5,641 bases of DNA, taken from assembly GCA_029864165.1 (NCBI GenBank), contig JAOTTZ010000140.1, positions 1 to 5,641 on the forward strand. The letters run 5' to 3'. Positions 1-5,641 of the stretch are shown here, piece after piece. The position numbers were made by a program, and so were the translations under genes. The stretch comes from Burkholderiaceae bacterium. Its GTDB lineage: Bacteria > Pseudomonadota > Gammaproteobacteria > Burkholderiales > Burkholderiaceae_C. The notes under the pieces are model-generated. The model was given only the letters and a program-made list of their open reading frames with translations, had not been told where the DNA came from and did not search any database. Position 1 is the stretch's first letter; each line of letters begins with the position of its first letter.

Positions 1-25
1 CTTTGAATAGCGGAACTCGAATCGA

Positions 26-418
26 TCAGCGTTTGCTGAATTGTTTGCGCCGTCGCGCTCCGTGCAGACCGACTTTCTTGCGCTCGACTTCACGCGCATC
101 GCGTGTGACGAAGCCAGCCTTGCTCAAGTCCGGCTTGAGCGCGGGATCGTAGTCGATCAGCGCCCGCGTCACGCCGTGGCGCACGGCGCCGGCTTGGCCC
201 GATTCCCCGCCGCCAAACACGTTGACCTTGATGTCGAAAGCGCTGTCGTTGTTGGTCAGCACCAGCGGCTGCTTGACGATCATGATCGAGGTCTGACGAC
301 CGAAGTAGTCGTCAACGGCCCGGCCATTGACAAGAATTTGGCCCGTCCCCTTTTTCATGAACACGCGCGCGACCGAAGACTTGCGGCGCCCGGTGCCATA
401 GTTCCAATTTCCAATCAT
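26..418 (-). CDS. rpsI: 30S ribosomal protein S9 (uS9)
   Basis: S9 is a small-subunit protein of the 30S head whose C-terminal tail reaches the P-site tRNA. The 130-residue product has the family's usual length and architecture: YGTGRRKSS near residues 7-15, YFGRQT near 38-43, the glycine-rich [14 protein letters not shown] at about 69-82, [18 protein letters not shown] at about 101-118, and the basic tail ending in FSKR. The ATG at 416-418 is preceded, 8 nt away, by AGGGGA on the minus strand, a good Shine-Dalgarno sequence that contains part of the rplM stop codon. It is the second gene of the rplM-rpsI operon, a pairing conserved across bacteria, and is probably translated by coupling to rplM. 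Only 25 nt lie downstream in the window and no terminator is visible there. The gene looks intact and the identification is very secure. Confidence 0.98.
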   Translation of the reverse strand: MIGNWNYGTGRRKSSVARVFMKKGTGQILVNGRAVDDYFGRQTSIMIVKQPLVLTNNDSAFDIKVNVFGGGESGQAGAVRHGVTRALIDYDPALKPDLSKAGFVTRDAREVERKKVGLHGARRRKQFSKR

Positions 419-426
419 TGCTAGAG

Positions 427-432
427 TCCCCT
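427..432 (-). promoter_or_regulatory. rpsI Shine-Dalgarno overlapping rplM stop
   Basis: On the minus strand AGGGGA sits 8 nt before the rpsI ATG. The TAG stop of rplM shares its AG with this element, so ribosomes terminating on rplM end on top of the rpsI initiation site. This supports the chosen rpsI start and suggests translational coupling that would balance L13 and S9 output. Confidence 0.8.
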
Positions 433-859
433 AAAGTTGAAGCGCTTTGGGCTGCTGTGCGGTGTGCGGGTGCGCGGCACCGGCATACACCTTGAGCTTT
501 TTGGCCATTGCAAAACCCAGCGGCCCCTTGGGCAACATGCCCTTGACGGCTTTCTCCAACGCCCGGCCTGGGTGCTTGGCTTGCATCTGCTTGAACGTCG
601 TGGCGCGGATGCCGCCGGGATAACCCGAATGCCGGTAGTACACCTTGTCGGTGGCCTTGTTGCCGGTGACTCGGATCTTGTCGGCGTTGACAATGACTAT
701 GAAATCACCGGTATCGACGTGAGGCGTGTAGATGGCCTTGTGCTTGCCACGCAAACGGCGTGCCACTTCGCTGGCAACACGTCCGAGCACCTTGTCGGTG
801 GCGTCAATCACAAACCACTCGTGCGTCACTTCGGCCGGCTTGGCGCTGAAGGTCTTCAT
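431..859 (-). CDS. rplM: 50S ribosomal protein L13 (uL13)
   Basis: L13 is an early-assembly protein of the 50S subunit that binds 23S rRNA. The product is 142 residues, the same length as E. coli L13, and starts [11 protein letters not shown] as betaproteobacterial homologues do. Landmarks are [20 protein letters not shown] (about 36-55), [20 protein letters not shown] (about 64-83), the family signature GMLPKGPLG (107-115) and the [10 protein letters not shown] tail. The ATG at 857-859 has a modest Shine-Dalgarno element, GAAAG, 6 nt upstream. Its TAG stop (431-433) lies inside the rpsI ribosome-binding site, with a gap of 12 nt. In E. coli L13 represses its own operon through the mRNA leader; whether that holds here cannot be read from sequence. 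The gene is intact. Confidence 0.98.
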   Translation of the reverse strand: MKTFSAKPAEVTHEWFVIDATDKVLGRVASEVARRLRGKHKAIYTPHVDTGDFIVIVNADKIRVTGNKATDKVYYRHSGYPGGIRATTFKQMQAKHPGRALEKAVKGMLPKGPLGFAMAKKLKVYAGAAHPHTAQQPKALQL

Positions 860-1048
860 GAGTTACTTTCATATCGCCCAAGCTAATGCAAGTATGTGCA
901 TCAACCAAAGGCATGGGGCAGGTTCCTTGCACGCTGTGCGTGTTCCGCCTTCGGTACCGCTTATTCAAGAGCGGCCTCTCAGACCGAACGGGTCGCTGTT
1001 CAATAAGCTTGACCAGCGAATCCTCCCGGAACCAGATTCGGAAGAGGA
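860..1048. other. divergent intergenic region, rplM leader
   Basis: This 189-bp gap separates the start of rplM (minus) from the start of the kinase gene (plus), so it should hold both promoters. On the minus strand the rplM leader has GAAAG at 866-870 as ribosome-binding site. Two small inverted repeats are visible: CACGC-TGT-GCGTG at 930-942 and ATGCA-6 nt-TGCAT at 886-901. I could not pick a convincing sigma-70 -35/-10 pair for rplM. On the plus strand TTGACC at 1009-1014 resembles a -35 box but has no good -10 partner. No credible extra gene was found here. Confidence 0.6.
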
Positions 1049-2170
1049 GTGAGTATAGCCGTTCAGCTCGCCGGCAGTTACACGCCTGCATCGTACGATG
1101 CAGGCGTGACCGCGCCGGACTTGCCACCACAAAGCACAGACCCCCCCTTCGCCGGCCTGACCCCTGAAGCCGTGCTCGACGCGCTAGAGGCCGTTGGCCT
1201 GCGTGGCGACGGCCGGCTGCTACAGCTGAATTCTTACGAGAACCGCGTGTTCCAGGTGTACCTGGAAACGGGCGACGTGGTCGTCGCGAAGTTTTATCGG
1301 CCGGGCCGTTGGAGCGACGCACAGATTCTCGAAGAGCACTCGTTTACGGCCGAGTTGGTGGCGCATGAAGTACCGGTCGTTGGCTTCAAAACCTTGCTAG
1401 TTCACGTGCCCTCGCGCCACCCGACCAGGGTTACCGGGCGGCCCTCCACGCTAGCGCACACTTGCGGCCACCGCTACAGCGTGTCCGAGCGCCGATCGGG
1501 CCGCGCGCCCGAGCTGGAACACGCACAGACGCTGGAATGGATTGGCCGCTTCATTGGCCGCATGCACGCCGTCGGCCGCACCCGGGCGTTCGCGCACAGA
1601 GGCAAACTCGACATCGCCACCTTCGGCAGCGGTCCGCGCGACTTCTTGCTGGAGCATGAATGGGTGTCACCACAGGTGCTGCCCGACTGGCTGCGCGCGG
1701 TCAACACCGCACTAGACCAAGTGCGCGAGGCGTTTGAGAGCCGGCCCGAATCGCGAACCTTGCGCCTGCACGGCGACTGCCACCCGGGCAACATTTTGTG
1801 GAGCGAGGCCGGGCCGCATTTCGTTGACCTGGACGACGCAATCACCGGGCCGGCGATACAAGACTTGTGGATGTTGCTGTCAGGCGATCACGCCAGCATG
1901 ACGGGTCAGATCGCCACGGTGCTGTCGGGCTACGAAAACTTCACGGACTTCGACCGCCGCGAGTTGCGCTTGATCGAGCCGCTGCGCACATTGCGACTCA
2001 TACACCATAGCGCCTGGCTGGCGCGGCGCTGGAGCGACCCGGCGTTCCCGCTCGCCTTTCCGTGGTTCGAAGGTCCGGCCTACTGGAGCCAGCAAACCAT
2101 CCAGCTCAACGAGCAGATCGACGCCATGCGCGATCAGTCGGTCAGCAGCGCGTTGACCCGTTTGACGTAA
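1049..2170 (+). CDS. srkA: SrkA/YihE-type stress response Ser/Thr kinase
   Basis: The product belongs to the SrkA (YihE/RdoA) family of cytoplasmic kinases with the aminoglycoside-phosphotransferase/choline-kinase fold; in E. coli the protein phosphorylates Ser/Thr and protects cells under stress. Seen here: [11 protein letters not shown] (about 60-70), the ATP-binding lysine in VVVAKFYRP (K81), QILEEHSF (92-99), the [11 protein letters not shown] segment (166-176), the catalytic loop [11 protein letters not shown] (241-251), the metal-binding FVDLDDA (258-264), then [10 protein letters not shown] and the [10 protein letters not shown]...[13 protein letters not shown] region. All key catalytic residues are present. 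GTG at 1049 gives 373 residues against about 328 in E. coli; the excess is an N-terminal extension plus about 14 residues inserted after VPVV (around 112-130). GTG at 1106 (354 residues) is an equally plausible start: family similarity begins only near residue 35, and a 28-bp palindrome covers codons 11-20. GGAAG at 1040-1044 could serve GTG 1049. The last 37 bp overlap htpG tail to tail. Confidence 0.93.
   Translation: MSIAVQLAGSYTPASYDAGVTAPDLPPQSTDPPFAGLTPEAVLDALEAVGLRGDGRLLQLNSYENRVFQVYLETGDVVVAKFYRPGRWSDAQILEEHSFTAELVAHEVPVVGFKTLLVHVPSRHPTRVTGRPSTLAHTCGHRYSVSERRSGRAPELEHAQTLEWIGRFIGRMHAVGRTRAFAHRGKLDIATFGSGPRDFLLEHEWVSPQVLPDWLRAVNTALDQVREAFESRPESRTLRLHGDCHPGNILWSEAGPHFVDLDDAITGPAIQDLWMLLSGDHASMTGQIATVLSGYENFTDFDRRELRLIEPLRTLRLIHHSAWLARRWSDPAFPLAFPWFEGPAYWSQQTIQLNEQIDAMRDQSVSSALTRLT
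1081..1108. repeat. perfect 28-bp palindrome at kinase 5' end
   Basis: The stretch from CACGCCTGCATCGT to its exact reverse complement ACGATGCAGGCGTG is a perfect 14+14 palindrome with no spacer, centred between 1094 and 1095. It ends on the alternative GTG start codon (1106-1108) of the kinase gene. It could be a DNA operator for a dimeric regulator, a copy of a dispersed palindromic repeat, or an mRNA hairpin masking the start codon. It has no T-tract on either strand, which argues against a standard intrinsic terminator. The repeat itself is directly visible; its function is inference. Confidence 0.85.
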
Positions 2171-4014
2171 CTGGCGGGGTCGTCGAGTTGCCCACCCTCG
2201 GCCAAGAGTGCTTGGTCGAACAGGATATGTGCGAGTTCGTCGAAATGCTCGCTCGACTGCAAGCGCTTGACCAGTGCATGTTCAGCATTGACCTCGAGCA
2301 CCGGTTGCGTCTTTGGCGCGCTTTGACCGGCTTGCTTGAGTAGGCGCGACAGGTGCGAGCTCATGTCGCCGTCTTCCGCCACCAAGCAAGCCGGAGAATC
2401 GACCAGGCGTGTGGTAACGCGAACGTCCTTTGCGCGCTCCTTCAACGTCGCCTTCAAGCGTTCGAGCAAGGGTTTGAAAGCCTCTGCCGCAGCTTCCCCT
2501 TGCTTTTTTTCTTCTTCGTCCTGCAGCTTGCCCAAATCGACCGAGCCTCGCGCCACGCTTTGCAGCGCCTTACCGTCGAATTCGTACAAATGGCTCAACA
2601 TCCATTCATCGACCCGATCGGCCAGTAGCAATACTTCGATGCCCTTCTTGCGAAAAATCTCCAACTGGGGACTGCTCTTGGCCGCGGCCAGCGTGTCCGC
2701 CGTGATGTAGTAAATAACGTCCTGCCCTTCCTTCATGCGGCTCACGTAATCGGCAAACGAAACCCCGCTGTCGGCGTGTGTGGAGACAAATCGCAGCAGC
2801 TTGGCCAAACGCTCCTGGTTGGCATGGTCTTCACCGACGCCCTCCTTCAGCACGGCGCCGAAGTCGGCCCAAAAGGCGGTGTACTTATCGCGCTGCGCGG
2901 CATCTTCACTGTTGGCCAGATCCTCCAGCATCGTCAACACGCGCTTGGTCGATCCTTCGCGTATGGCTTTGACGTCGCGGCTTTCTTGCAGCAACTCGCG
3001 CGATACATTGAGCGGCAAGTCCGCGCTATCGATCACACCTTTGACGAAGCGCAGGTATACCGGGACCAACGCTTCTGCGTCGTCCATGATGAAGACGCGC
3101 TTAACGTAGAGCTTCACGCCGCCACGTTTGTCGCGGTTCCATAGATCAAAGGGCGCCTTGGCGGGAATAAACAGCAGCTGCGTATAGTCACTGCGACCTT
3201 CAACGCGGTTGTGCGTGTACGCCAGCGGCGGCTCGCTGTCAAAGCTGATTTGTTTGTAGAACTCCTGATACTGCTCGGGTGTGATCTCGCTCTTGGGTCG
3301 CGCCCAAAGTGCTGCGGCCTTGTTGACCGTCTCCCACTCATCCTTGAGCACATACTCGCTCTTCTCGGCGTTCCACTCCTCTTTTTGCATCAGGATAGGC
3401 AGCGAGATATGGTCGGAGTATTTGCTGATGATGGCTTTCAACTTCCGGCGTGTCAAAAACTCGTCCTCGCCTTCGCGCAGATGCACGGTGACGTCGGTGC
3501 CGCGCTCGGCGCGCGTGATGTGCTCGACTTCAAAGTCGCCTACACCCTGAGATACCCAGCGCACACCCTGATCCGCAGGTAATCCGGCGCGACGCGATTC
3601 AACACTCAAGCGATCGGCGACGATGAAGCCGCTGTAAAAGCCCACACCAAACTGGCCGATCAAATTGGCGTCTTTCTTTTGCTCGCCTTCTAGGCGGTGC
3701 ACGAACTCGCGCGTACCGCTCTTGGCGATAGTTCCTAAATGTGAGACTGCTTCGTCGAGCGACAAGCCAACGCCGTTATCGCGGATGGTCAGCGTGCGTG
3801 CGTCTTTGTCTACCAGCACCCGCACTTCAAGATTGGGCGCGTCCTCATACAGCGCGGAATCGTTCAGCGCCTCGAAGCGCAACTTGTCGCAGGCGTCTGA
3901 AGCATTGGAAATCAGCTCACGCAGGAAGATTTCCTTGTTCGAGTACAGCGAATGCGTCACCAAGTGCAGGATTTGCTGTACTTCGGCTTGGAAGGCAAGG
4001 GTTTGTTTGCTCAT
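2134..4014 (-). CDS. htpG: molecular chaperone HtpG (bacterial Hsp90)
   Basis: HtpG is the cytosolic, homodimeric, ATP-driven Hsp90 chaperone that remodels client proteins with the DnaK system. The 626 residues match the usual length (624 in E. coli). The N-terminal GHKL ATPase domain shows ELISNASDA (33-41) with catalytic E33, DNGVGL (79-84), GTIAKSGT in the lid (94-101), [15 protein letters not shown] (120-134) and GTDVTVHL (172-179). The middle domain carries [11 protein letters not shown] (333-343), whose arginine (R339) is the expected ATP-contacting residue. The C-terminal dimerisation domain runs to the end and, as in other bacterial members, lacks the eukaryotic MEEVD tail. The ATG at 4012-4014 gives the standard N-terminus ([28 protein letters not shown]), but no clear Shine-Dalgarno precedes it. 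A sigma-32-like promoter lies upstream, fitting known heat-shock control of htpG. Its 3' end overlaps the convergent kinase gene by 37 bp. The gene is intact. Confidence 0.98.
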   Translation of the reverse strand: MSKQTLAFQAEVQQILHLVTHSLYSNKEIFLRELISNASDACDKLRFEALNDSALYEDAPNLEVRVLVDKDARTLTIRDNGVGLSLDEAVSHLGTIAKSGTREFVHRLEGEQKKDANLIGQFGVGFYSGFIVADRLSVESRRAGLPADQGVRWVSQGVGDFEVEHITRAERGTDVTVHLREGEDEFLTRRKLKAIISKYSDHISLPILMQKEEWNAEKSEYVLKDEWETVNKAAALWARPKSEITPEQYQEFYKQISFDSEPPLAYTHNRVEGRSDYTQLLFIPAKAPFDLWNRDKRGGVKLYVKRVFIMDDAEALVPVYLRFVKGVIDSADLPLNVSRELLQESRDVKAIREGSTKRVLTMLEDLANSEDAAQRDKYTAFWADFGAVLKEGVGEDHANQERLAKLLRFVSTHADSGVSFADYVSRMKEGQDVIYYITADTLAAAKSSPQLEIFRKKGIEVLLLADRVDEWMLSHLYEFDGKALQSVARGSVDLGKLQDEEEKKQGEAAAEAFKPLLERLKATLKERAKDVRVTTRLVDSPACLVAEDGDMSSHLSRLLKQAGQSAPKTQPVLEVNAEHALVKRLQSSEHFDELAHILFDQALLAEGGQLDDPASYVKRVNALLTD

Positions 4015-4023
4015 GGTGTTGGG

Positions 4024-4041
4024 CCACGCTCGACGGCGTGG
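4024..4041 (-). promoter_or_regulatory. hairpin in htpG 5' leader
   Basis: On the minus strand CCACGC and GCGTGG form a 6-bp GC-rich stem around a 6-nt loop (CGTCGA). It ends 9 nt before the htpG ATG, where the ribosome-binding site would normally sit. The remaining 9 nt (CCCAACACC) have no Shine-Dalgarno character. The stem may affect translation of htpG; this is inference from position only. Confidence 0.4.
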
Positions 4042-4060
4042 GAATCGGGCGATTGGCTGG

Positions 4061-4088
4061 AAATGGCGACGCCGGGTTAAAAATCAAG
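4061..4088 (-). promoter_or_regulatory. putative sigma-32 heat-shock promoter of htpG
   Basis: Reading the minus strand, CTTGATT (4088-4082) is followed after exactly 13 nt by CGCCATTT (4068-4061). The E. coli sigma-32 consensus is CTTGAAA, a spacer of about 13-15 nt, then CCCCATNT, so the -35 matches at 5 of 7 positions and the -10 has only one mismatch. Transcription would begin near 4054, giving a leader of roughly 40 nt. htpG is a classical sigma-32 target in E. coli, which supports the call. The -35 box lies against the terminator hairpin of the upstream gene. Confidence 0.7.
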
Positions 4089-4108
4089 TACAGGCGTCAA
4101 GCCTGCAC
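4079..4108 (-). terminator. intrinsic terminator after the DUF1631 gene
   Basis: On the minus strand GTGCAGGC-TTGAC-GCCTGTAC (4108-4088) folds into an 8-bp stem with one G-U pair and a 5-nt loop. It is followed by TTGATTTTT (4087-4079), an imperfect U-tract. It lies about 40 nt after the stop codon of the upstream gene, a typical place for rho-independent termination, and would insulate htpG from read-through. The U-tract is interrupted by GA, so efficiency is uncertain. Confidence 0.6.
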
Positions 4109-4148
4109 AATGCCCAGCGGTCCACAAGAACTGTTGTGTCTGAACGCC

Positions 4149-5641
4149 TCACGCGGATGCGGTGATGGCCGCAAGGCGACGGGCGGCGCGCAGCACCAGG
4201 TCGCGCTCGACAAAGCCACGTATCAGCCACTCGGCCCGCAGACGCATCATGGCGGACCGCGAAAGCGCCTCGCAGCGTTTTGGAGGTTGGCCGGAGATCA
4301 ACCACCGGTCACCCGATTCGCTGCGCCATAGCAACCGCGTCACCATCCATCGGCCATGCATGTAAACGCGGCACCACTGACCTGGCTTTTGACTCTCCAA
4401 CCACCGCGCGACCTGCTCTTGGTCGTCCGCGGCGGGGGCGCTGTCCAGCAACGCGGCCGGAACGGTTTCCATCCCCGCAGCATCCAGTAACTCGTTGGCT
4501 GATTCGGTGCGCAGATCGATCCGCTTCAGAATAGCGATGTCACCGGAAACTTGCTGCAGCTTTGCATTGAACTGTGCCGCAGCGTAGGCATTTAATTGTT
4601 CCTCGGTGCGCTTGAACATCTCCTCATCGTGCAGCGGTTCTGACTGCATGGCGGTGATCAAGTCACCCGCAAATCCAAGCCATGCCGTCAGGCCAGGATC
4701 GGCGGGGTTCGGGTGTGTTGCGCTCTGAAAAGCAAACGCGTCGATCAACTTCCACAGTGGATGGTCTGCGTCCGTGAATATCGTCGCGTCATGCCGCACC
4801 AATTTTTTCGCCGAGGATTGCAAACGGCCTAGCATGGCACGCACTTCGGGGTGCATATAGGTGTCTTGAGTAATGACCTGTAGCAGCCGGTTAAGCAACT
4901 CTTCGGGTTGTGAGCTTGCTTTACGCTGCGGAGAACCGGCCTCGGCCTGGCCCTCGGCGGGCAAATATTTAAGCAAACTGCTCAATGTGTCGTCGCGGTT
5001 TACGTTGCCACCGTGCTGCGTACCGGTGCGGTAAGCGTACTGACTGGGTTGAACGCCCTCCATCTCGAGGCGGCTGCATGCAGCGGCGCAGGTACGCTGC
5101 ACGGCCGAGGCCAATATGCCCGAACCTGTACGCAGGAGCAGCACTTGGTGCGTGGGCGAAAGCCCCAAGGCTCGTGCCGCCTGCCACAACGAGTGGGCGA
5201 AAGCCTCGGGCCGCAGCGGGTTCGAAGCCACCGAAACATAGGGCTGCCCACTTAACGCGGACGTAAAAGTCTGTAACTCGCGCAATTCCCAGTCGGCCAC
5301 GGTACCGATGTGTTCTACCGCGCGCGACAACTCCACATCAACGCTCAGTGAGGCATCGTCCACCAAAGCCAGCGGGCGTGGCGAGTCAATAAACGCTGAG
5401 CTGGCCCCAGCTTGTCCGGGTTCGCCCAGAACTTCATTGCCAAGGGAGTTGACAAAACTATCGCTGAAGCGTTGCGCGTGCTGCGACAGTGCCTTAGCCA
5501 AATCAAACCGAAGCGACCGTTCTGCTGGCGACGGGGCAGCAGCGGCGTCACCTTGTCGTTGTAGGGCGTCGATCGTCTGCCGGCGGACTTGCTCTACCAG
5601 CACTGGCGCGCGGGAAAGTTCGCAATCGACAAACGCTTGCA
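4149..5641 (-). CDS. DUF1631-family protein, 5' end beyond window
   Basis: This is the C-terminal part of a protein I place in the DUF1631 family, whose function is unknown. A GTG at 5601-5603 would give 484 residues, but 12 further sense codons (reading QAFVDCELSRAP) run without a stop to the window edge, and the family is usually longer, about 700 or more, so I treat it as truncated at its N-terminus. Numbered from that GTG, supporting segments are PLALVDDASL (77-86), ADWELRELQTFTSALSGQPYV (103-123) with NPLRPEAFAHSLW (128-140), and HPEVRAMLGRLQSSAKKL (251-268) leading to FTDADHPLWKLIDAFA (276-291), the clearest family signature. The C-terminal module GQWCRVYMHGRWMVTRLLWRSESGDRWLISG (408-438) resembles the beta-rich end of DUF1631 proteins. 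No signal peptide or membrane segment is visible, and composition suggests a helical, Ala/Leu/Gln-rich cytoplasmic protein. It is on the same strand as htpG, 134 nt upstream, but probably separately transcribed. Confidence 0.75.
   Translation of the reverse strand, partial: QAFVDCELSRAPVLVEQVRRQTIDALQRQGDAAAAPSPAERSLRFDLAKALSQHAQRFSDSFVNSLGNEVLGEPGQAGASSAFIDSPRPLALVDDASLSVDVELSRAVEHIGTVADWELRELQTFTSALSGQPYVSVASNPLRPEAFAHSLWQAARALGLSPTHQVLLLRTGSGILASAVQRTCAAACSRLEMEGVQPSQYAYRTGTQHGGNVNRDDTLSSLLKYLPAEGQAEAGSPQRKASSQPEELLNRLLQVITQDTYMHPEVRAMLGRLQSSAKKLVRHDATIFTDADHPLWKLIDAFAFQSATHPNPADPGLTAWLGFAGDLITAMQSEPLHDEEMFKRTEEQLNAYAAAQFNAKLQQVSGDIAILKRIDLRTESANELLDAAGMETVPAALLDSAPAADDQEQVARWLESQKPGQWCRVYMHGRWMVTRLLWRSESGDRWLISGQPPKRCEALSRSAMMRLRAEWLIRGFVERDLVLRAARRLAAITASA

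Larger units (their letters stand above)
4015..4148 (-). other. intergenic region between DUF1631 gene and htpG
   Basis: This 134-bp gap holds, in minus-strand order, a weak stem CACAA/TTGTG (4123-4138), the terminator hairpin, the sigma-32-like promoter and the leader hairpin of htpG. No coding potential is supported in it. Confidence 0.7.

Noticed and set aside
437..886. Plus-strand open frame of 149 codons antisense to rplM
   Set aside because: It lies almost entirely over the highly conserved L13 gene, and its sequence is explained by L13 codon usage.
930..942. Small hairpin CACGC-TGT-GCGTG in the rplM leader as an L13 autoregulatory site
   Set aside because: A 5-bp stem is common by chance and I have no basis for matching it to a known L13 operator. 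It is mentioned only as a visible repeat.
1009..1059. Possible sigma-70 promoter for the kinase from TTGACC (1009-1014) with CAGATT (1033-1038) or TATAGC (1054-1059)
   Set aside because: The first -10 candidate matches only 3 of 6 positions, and the second is about 39 nt from the -35 box. Neither pair is convincing.
804..1322. Minus-strand open frame of 172 codons spanning the rplM start and the divergent intergenic region
   Set aside because: It overlaps rplM and the conserved start of the kinase gene in other frames, has low-complexity Arg-rich sequence, and shows no recognisable domain.
4123..4138. CACAA/TTGTG stem after the DUF1631 stop as the main terminator
   Set aside because: It is AT-rich and short, with no following T-tract. 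The hairpin at 4088-4108 is a better candidate.
3741..4331. Plus-strand open frame of 196 codons antisense to the htpG 5' end and the DUF1631 3' end
   Set aside because: It is antisense to two well-supported genes and its translation is Arg/Ala/Cys-rich with no family resemblance, as expected for a GC-rich shadow frame.
1..5641. Mobile element, CRISPR array, toxin-antitoxin pair or defence island
   Set aside because: No transposase, integrase, direct-repeat array, small paired genes or sharp compositional shift is visible. All long conserved frames are chromosomal housekeeping genes.

Overview
This is a housekeeping stretch of a betaproteobacterial chromosome, most likely order Burkholderiales (Comamonadaceae-like). 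The assignment rests on the near-canonical betaproteobacterial L13 and S9 sequences, the GC-rich codon use, and a DUF1631-family gene lying close to rplM-rpsI. It is inferred by eye from protein sequence; no database search was possible. I see no tRNA, rRNA, CRISPR array, insertion sequence, prophage gene or other mobile-element mark.

Layout. (1) Positions 26-859, minus strand: the ribosomal operon rplM-rpsI (L13 then S9), with 12 nt between the genes and the rplM stop codon inside the rpsI Shine-Dalgarno sequence. (2) Positions 860-1048: the divergent intergenic region and rplM leader. (3) Positions 1049-2170, plus strand: a SrkA/YihE-type stress-response protein kinase, with a perfect 28-bp palindrome at its 5' end that overlaps an alternative start codon. 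(4) Positions 2134-4014, minus strand: htpG, the bacterial Hsp90, convergent with the kinase and overlapping its 3' end by 37 bp. (5) Positions 4015-4148: a compact regulatory interval with a likely intrinsic terminator for the upstream gene, a good sigma-32-type heat-shock promoter and a short hairpin in the htpG 5' leader. (6) Positions 4149-5641, minus strand: the C-terminal part of a DUF1631-family protein that runs off the right edge of the window.

How the genes relate. rplM and rpsI form one translationally coupled unit supplying ribosomal proteins. The kinase and HtpG are both stress or proteostasis functions by family, but they are transcribed towards each other with overlapping 3' ends, so they are not an operon; any link would be through antisense 3' ends. 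The DUF1631 gene is on the htpG strand but appears to be separated from it by a terminator and a heat-shock promoter. I found no convincing new multi-gene system. The points worth a second look are the start-codon palindrome, its resemblance to the terminator before htpG, the terminator/promoter overlap, the convergent coding overlap, and an unusual insertion in the kinase N-lobe.
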